Shown here: positions 62,055-64,000 of the stretch, piece by piece
Layout: every line of letters starts with the position of its first letter
Position numbering within the stretch: position 1 is the stretch's first letter
NCBI RefSeq assembly: GCF_002265625.1
Contig: NZ_NOVE01000012.1
Coordinates: 1 to 64,000, forward strand
Origin: Prevotella sp. 885
GTDB taxonomy: Bacteria > Bacteroidota > Bacteroidia > Bacteroidales > Bacteroidaceae
Direction of reading: 5' to 3'
DNA: 64,000 bases
Position numbers and translations under genes: made by a program
The notes under the pieces: generated by a model
The model's input: only the letters and a program-made list of their open reading frames with translations
The model's database searches: none
What the model was told of the DNA's origin: nothing

Positions 62055-63209
62055 ATGATGACCCCTGAACAACGCAAGCAATATGACGCCATCCGACCCT
62101 TTGAGCCGGACGAGCTGCCTGAGGTGTATGACCGCCTCTTGAAAGACCCGCAGGTACAGCAGGTGATGGCTTATCTCTATCCCGGCGTGCCCGTGGAGAT
62201 GCTGAGCCAGAAAATGCATGCCTGCAAAACCAACCTCGACTTCCAGAAGACGTTCTGCTACGACTTCCTGAAGAAGCTCTTGGCAAAGGCAAGCTTAGGA
62301 ATGACTTTCCGTCATGACGCCATTGACCTCAAGAAGCGCTATACCTTCGTAAGCAACCACCGCGACATCGTGCTCGACTCAGCCCTGCTGCATTTCTTGC
62401 TCTTCGACGCAGGTTGCGACACCACCACGGAGATAGCCATCGGCGACAACCTACTGAAGCTGCCGTGGGTGAAGGACCTCGTGCGCATCAACAAGTCGTT
62501 CATCGTGGAGCGCAGCCTCTCAATGAGGCAGATGCTCGTATCGTCAAAGCGCATGGCAGACTACATGCACTTCGTAATCAGCGAGAAGAACGACAACATC
62601 TGGATAGCACAGCGTGAGGGACGCGCCAAGAACTCCGACGACCGCACACAGGAAGCCATCCTCAAGATGATGGCGATGGGAGGTGAAGGGTCGGTGAAGC
62701 AGCGCCTGCTCTCGCTCCATATCGTACCGTTGGCAATCAGCTACGAGTATGACCCCTGCGACTTCCTCAAGGCTGCCGAGATGCAGCAGCGTCGTGACGT
62801 GGAGGGATGGAAGAAGGGACCGATGGACGACGTGATAAGCATGCAGACCGGCATCATGGGCTATAAGGGACACATCGCCTACTGCTGTGCTCCGTGCATA
62901 GACGAATGGCTGGAGACGCTGGCTGACGACATGCCCAAGACCGACTTCTTCGCTGCTGTGGCACGTCACCTCGACGAGCAGATATGGAGCGGCTACACGC
63001 TCTATCCGTCTAACTACGTGGCTCTTGACCTCCTCCGTGGCAATGACGAACAGAAAGCCAACTACACTGATGCCGACAAGGCACAGTTTGAGGCTTATCT
63101 GTCTGCACAGCTGGCAAAGATAAGCATCCCCAATCCCGACATGCCGTTCCTCCGCGAACGCATCCTCGAGATGTACGCCAACCCCGCCATCAACAAGATG
63201 AGCCTTTAA
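62055..63209 (+). CDS. Lipid acyltransferase (1-acylglycerol-3-phosphate type)
   Basis: 384 residues. The acyltransferase motif appears as VSNHRDIVLDSALLHF (about 96-110): the usual HX4D is HX5D here, a form I associate with this Bacteroidota group. A later block, IAQREGRAKNSDDRTQEA, matches the acyl-acceptor-binding region. No membrane helix is obvious, so it is likely a peripheral membrane enzyme of phospholipid or lipid A-related acylation. The exact substrate is unknown. It lies 147 bp after ddl, across an inverted-repeat element. Confidence 0.82.
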   Translation: MMTPEQRKQYDAIRPFEPDELPEVYDRLLKDPQVQQVMAYLYPGVPVEMLSQKMHACKTNLDFQKTFCYDFLKKLLAKASLGMTFRHDAIDLKKRYTFVSNHRDIVLDSALLHFLLFDAGCDTTTEIAIGDNLLKLPWVKDLVRINKSFIVERSLSMRQMLVSSKRMADYMHFVISEKNDNIWIAQREGRAKNSDDRTQEAILKMMAMGGEGSVKQRLLSLHIVPLAISYEYDPCDFLKAAEMQQRRDVEGWKKGPMDDVISMQTGIMGYKGHIAYCCAPCIDEWLETLADDMPKTDFFAAVARHLDEQIWSGYTLYPSNYVALDLLRGNDEQKANYTDADKAQFEAYLSAQLAKISIPNPDMPFLRERILEMYANPAINKMSL

Positions 63210-63226
63210 CATTTAATGTATTGATT

Positions 63227-63913
63227 ATGCCCAAAACGCCATATCGCATACGGCTCTTTACGGTTGCCGCCGCCTTTGTCGGTCTGATGTCGGCAGGATG
63301 TTCCTCCGACTCGTACGACACGGGCGACGGCAATTACTCGTACCTGACCGCCGACTTCGCCCTTGTCACGACAGACGCTTCGGCTGCGCTTGTAGCCGCC
63401 AGTACAGACGACGGTGCATCGCTTAGCTTCGACCGCCCCTACAAGGCAGGATGGACAGCTAAGCCCGACACCGTATATCGTGCTTTGGTCTATTATGACA
63501 AGAAGCCGACGGAGAAGGTGGCGCTGCGTGCCGTGACGCAGATACCCGTAATGGCTGTGCACAAGCCGGAAGACGTGAAGAACATGACCGACGCGCCGCT
63601 CGGAGTGGAGAGCGTGTGGAAGGCGAAGAACGGCAAGTACGTCAATGTGGCGCTGCTGCTGAAGACGGGCAAGATGGACGATTCGTCGCAAGGACAGACC
63701 ATTGCTCTCGTCTGCGACAGCTTCTCTGACACCGGGGACGGACGAAAGGTGGCAGACTTGCGCTTCGTTCACGACCAAGGCGGCGTACCACAATACTACA
63801 CCTCCCGTGTGTATGTCAGCATCCCCATGGCTGAATTCAGCGATGTGGACAAGATTGACATAACCTTTAATGCTTATAATGGAACAGTAAGGAAATCGCT
63901 GTCCATTAAGTAA
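63227..63913 (+). CDS. NigD-like lipoprotein
   Basis: About 228 residues from the ATG at 63227 (an in-frame TTG six bases earlier is less likely). Lipobox LMSAGCSS. The two-part layout (N-terminal OB-like strand region YSYLTADFALVTTDASAA, then a C-terminal beta domain ending YVSIPMAEFSDVDKIDITFN) fits the NigD family, found in nearly all Bacteroidales. Their role is unknown; the name comes from a bacteriocin operon in Prevotella nigrescens. It follows the acyltransferase gene by 17 bp. Confidence 0.82.
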   Translation: MPKTPYRIRLFTVAAAFVGLMSAGCSSDSYDTGDGNYSYLTADFALVTTDASAALVAASTDDGASLSFDRPYKAGWTAKPDTVYRALVYYDKKPTEKVALRAVTQIPVMAVHKPEDVKNMTDAPLGVESVWKAKNGKYVNVALLLKTGKMDDSSQGQTIALVCDSFSDTGDGRKVADLRFVHDQGGVPQYYTSRVYVSIPMAEFSDVDKIDITFNAYNGTVRKSLSIK

Positions 63914-63936
63914 CAACCTTAAACACCCCAACCTGT

Positions 63937-64000
63937 ATGAAGCTGAAAGAATTCTTCTACATGCCTCGAACCGACAGACGCTCATTTATGTGTCTGGCTG
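63937..64000 (+). CDS. Start of a gene cut by the window edge (possible helix-hairpin-helix protein)
   Basis: Only 21 codons are visible: MKLKEFFYMPRTDRRSFMCL. The pattern W/LK-(D/E)FFYxxxxxRR resembles the N-terminus of Bacteroidota ComEA-like helix-hairpin-helix proteins. The call is weak because no domain is included. Confidence 0.45.
   Translation, partial: MKLKEFFYMPRTDRRSFMCLA

Overview
The window looks like chromosome from a member of Bacteroidota, most likely order Bacteroidales and close to Prevotella in the broad sense. The support is: a complete porP-gldK-gldL-gldM-gldN set for the type IX secretion system (T9SS), secreted proteins with T9SS-like C-terminal tails, fimbrillin-like lipoproteins, a NigD-like lipoprotein, a hybrid two-component regulator, a serine palmitoyltransferase-like enzyme, and promoters that fit the Bacteroides rule (-7 box TAnnTTTG, with a TTG or TTTG near -33) in place of E. 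coli -10/-35 boxes. Shine-Dalgarno sequences are not conspicuous.

Layout. 1-1156: non-coding, packed with dispersed repeats. 1157-7158: T9SS core operon on +, followed by a small outer-membrane barrel gene (7231-7878). 8068-13135: probable surface-glycan operon (HAD phosphatase, GtrA, two paralogous polytopic membrane proteins, GT4 glycosyltransferase). 13136-13500: nested inverted repeats. 13501-16413 (-): TPR hybrid histidine kinase. 16644-20649 (+): fabI, an Rpn-type nuclease and a prolyl oligopeptidase. 20827-27278 (-): GH95 fucosidase then GH2 beta-galactosidase. 27509-30292 (+): malQ. 30372-33375 (-): sensor kinase, yceD, rpmF, fabH. 33440-43971 (-): a surface and signalling block made of a truncated fimbrillin, a fimbrillin/LRR/BACON/M64 giant, another fimbrillin, two envelope proteins, an LRR lipoprotein, an unknown coupling protein and a Ser/Thr kinase. 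43972-45394: an ISL3-type insertion sequence that cut into the first fimbrillin gene. 45496-45569 (-): tRNA-Pro.

45685-52914: mostly housekeeping (spt-like, lipid kinase, trmN6, ilvE, folK, trmB, mrp, xseB). 52915-56612: repeat-rich accessory stretch with two T9SS-type secreted proteins read divergently across a poly-G tract, plus a small membrane protein. 56613-58871 (-): MORN/GH25 lysozyme-like lipoprotein and a partner of unknown function. 59054-63209 (+): PASTA protein, rluD-like, ddl and an acyltransferase, followed by a NigD-like lipoprotein and the start of a further gene cut by the window edge.

How the parts may work together: the T9SS core would export the CTD-bearing proteins encoded here (the GH95 fucosidase and the two small secreted proteins). 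The GH95/GH2 pair suggests use of fucosylated galactosides. The fimbrillin, LRR and kinase block looks like a surface-adhesion or sensing island. Least explained by known feature types are the intergenic repeats: 22-bp-phased arrays attached to a conserved body of about 180 bp, three palindromic mosaics of about 300 bp, a 9-bp-periodic CTAG array, and several very long nested hairpins.
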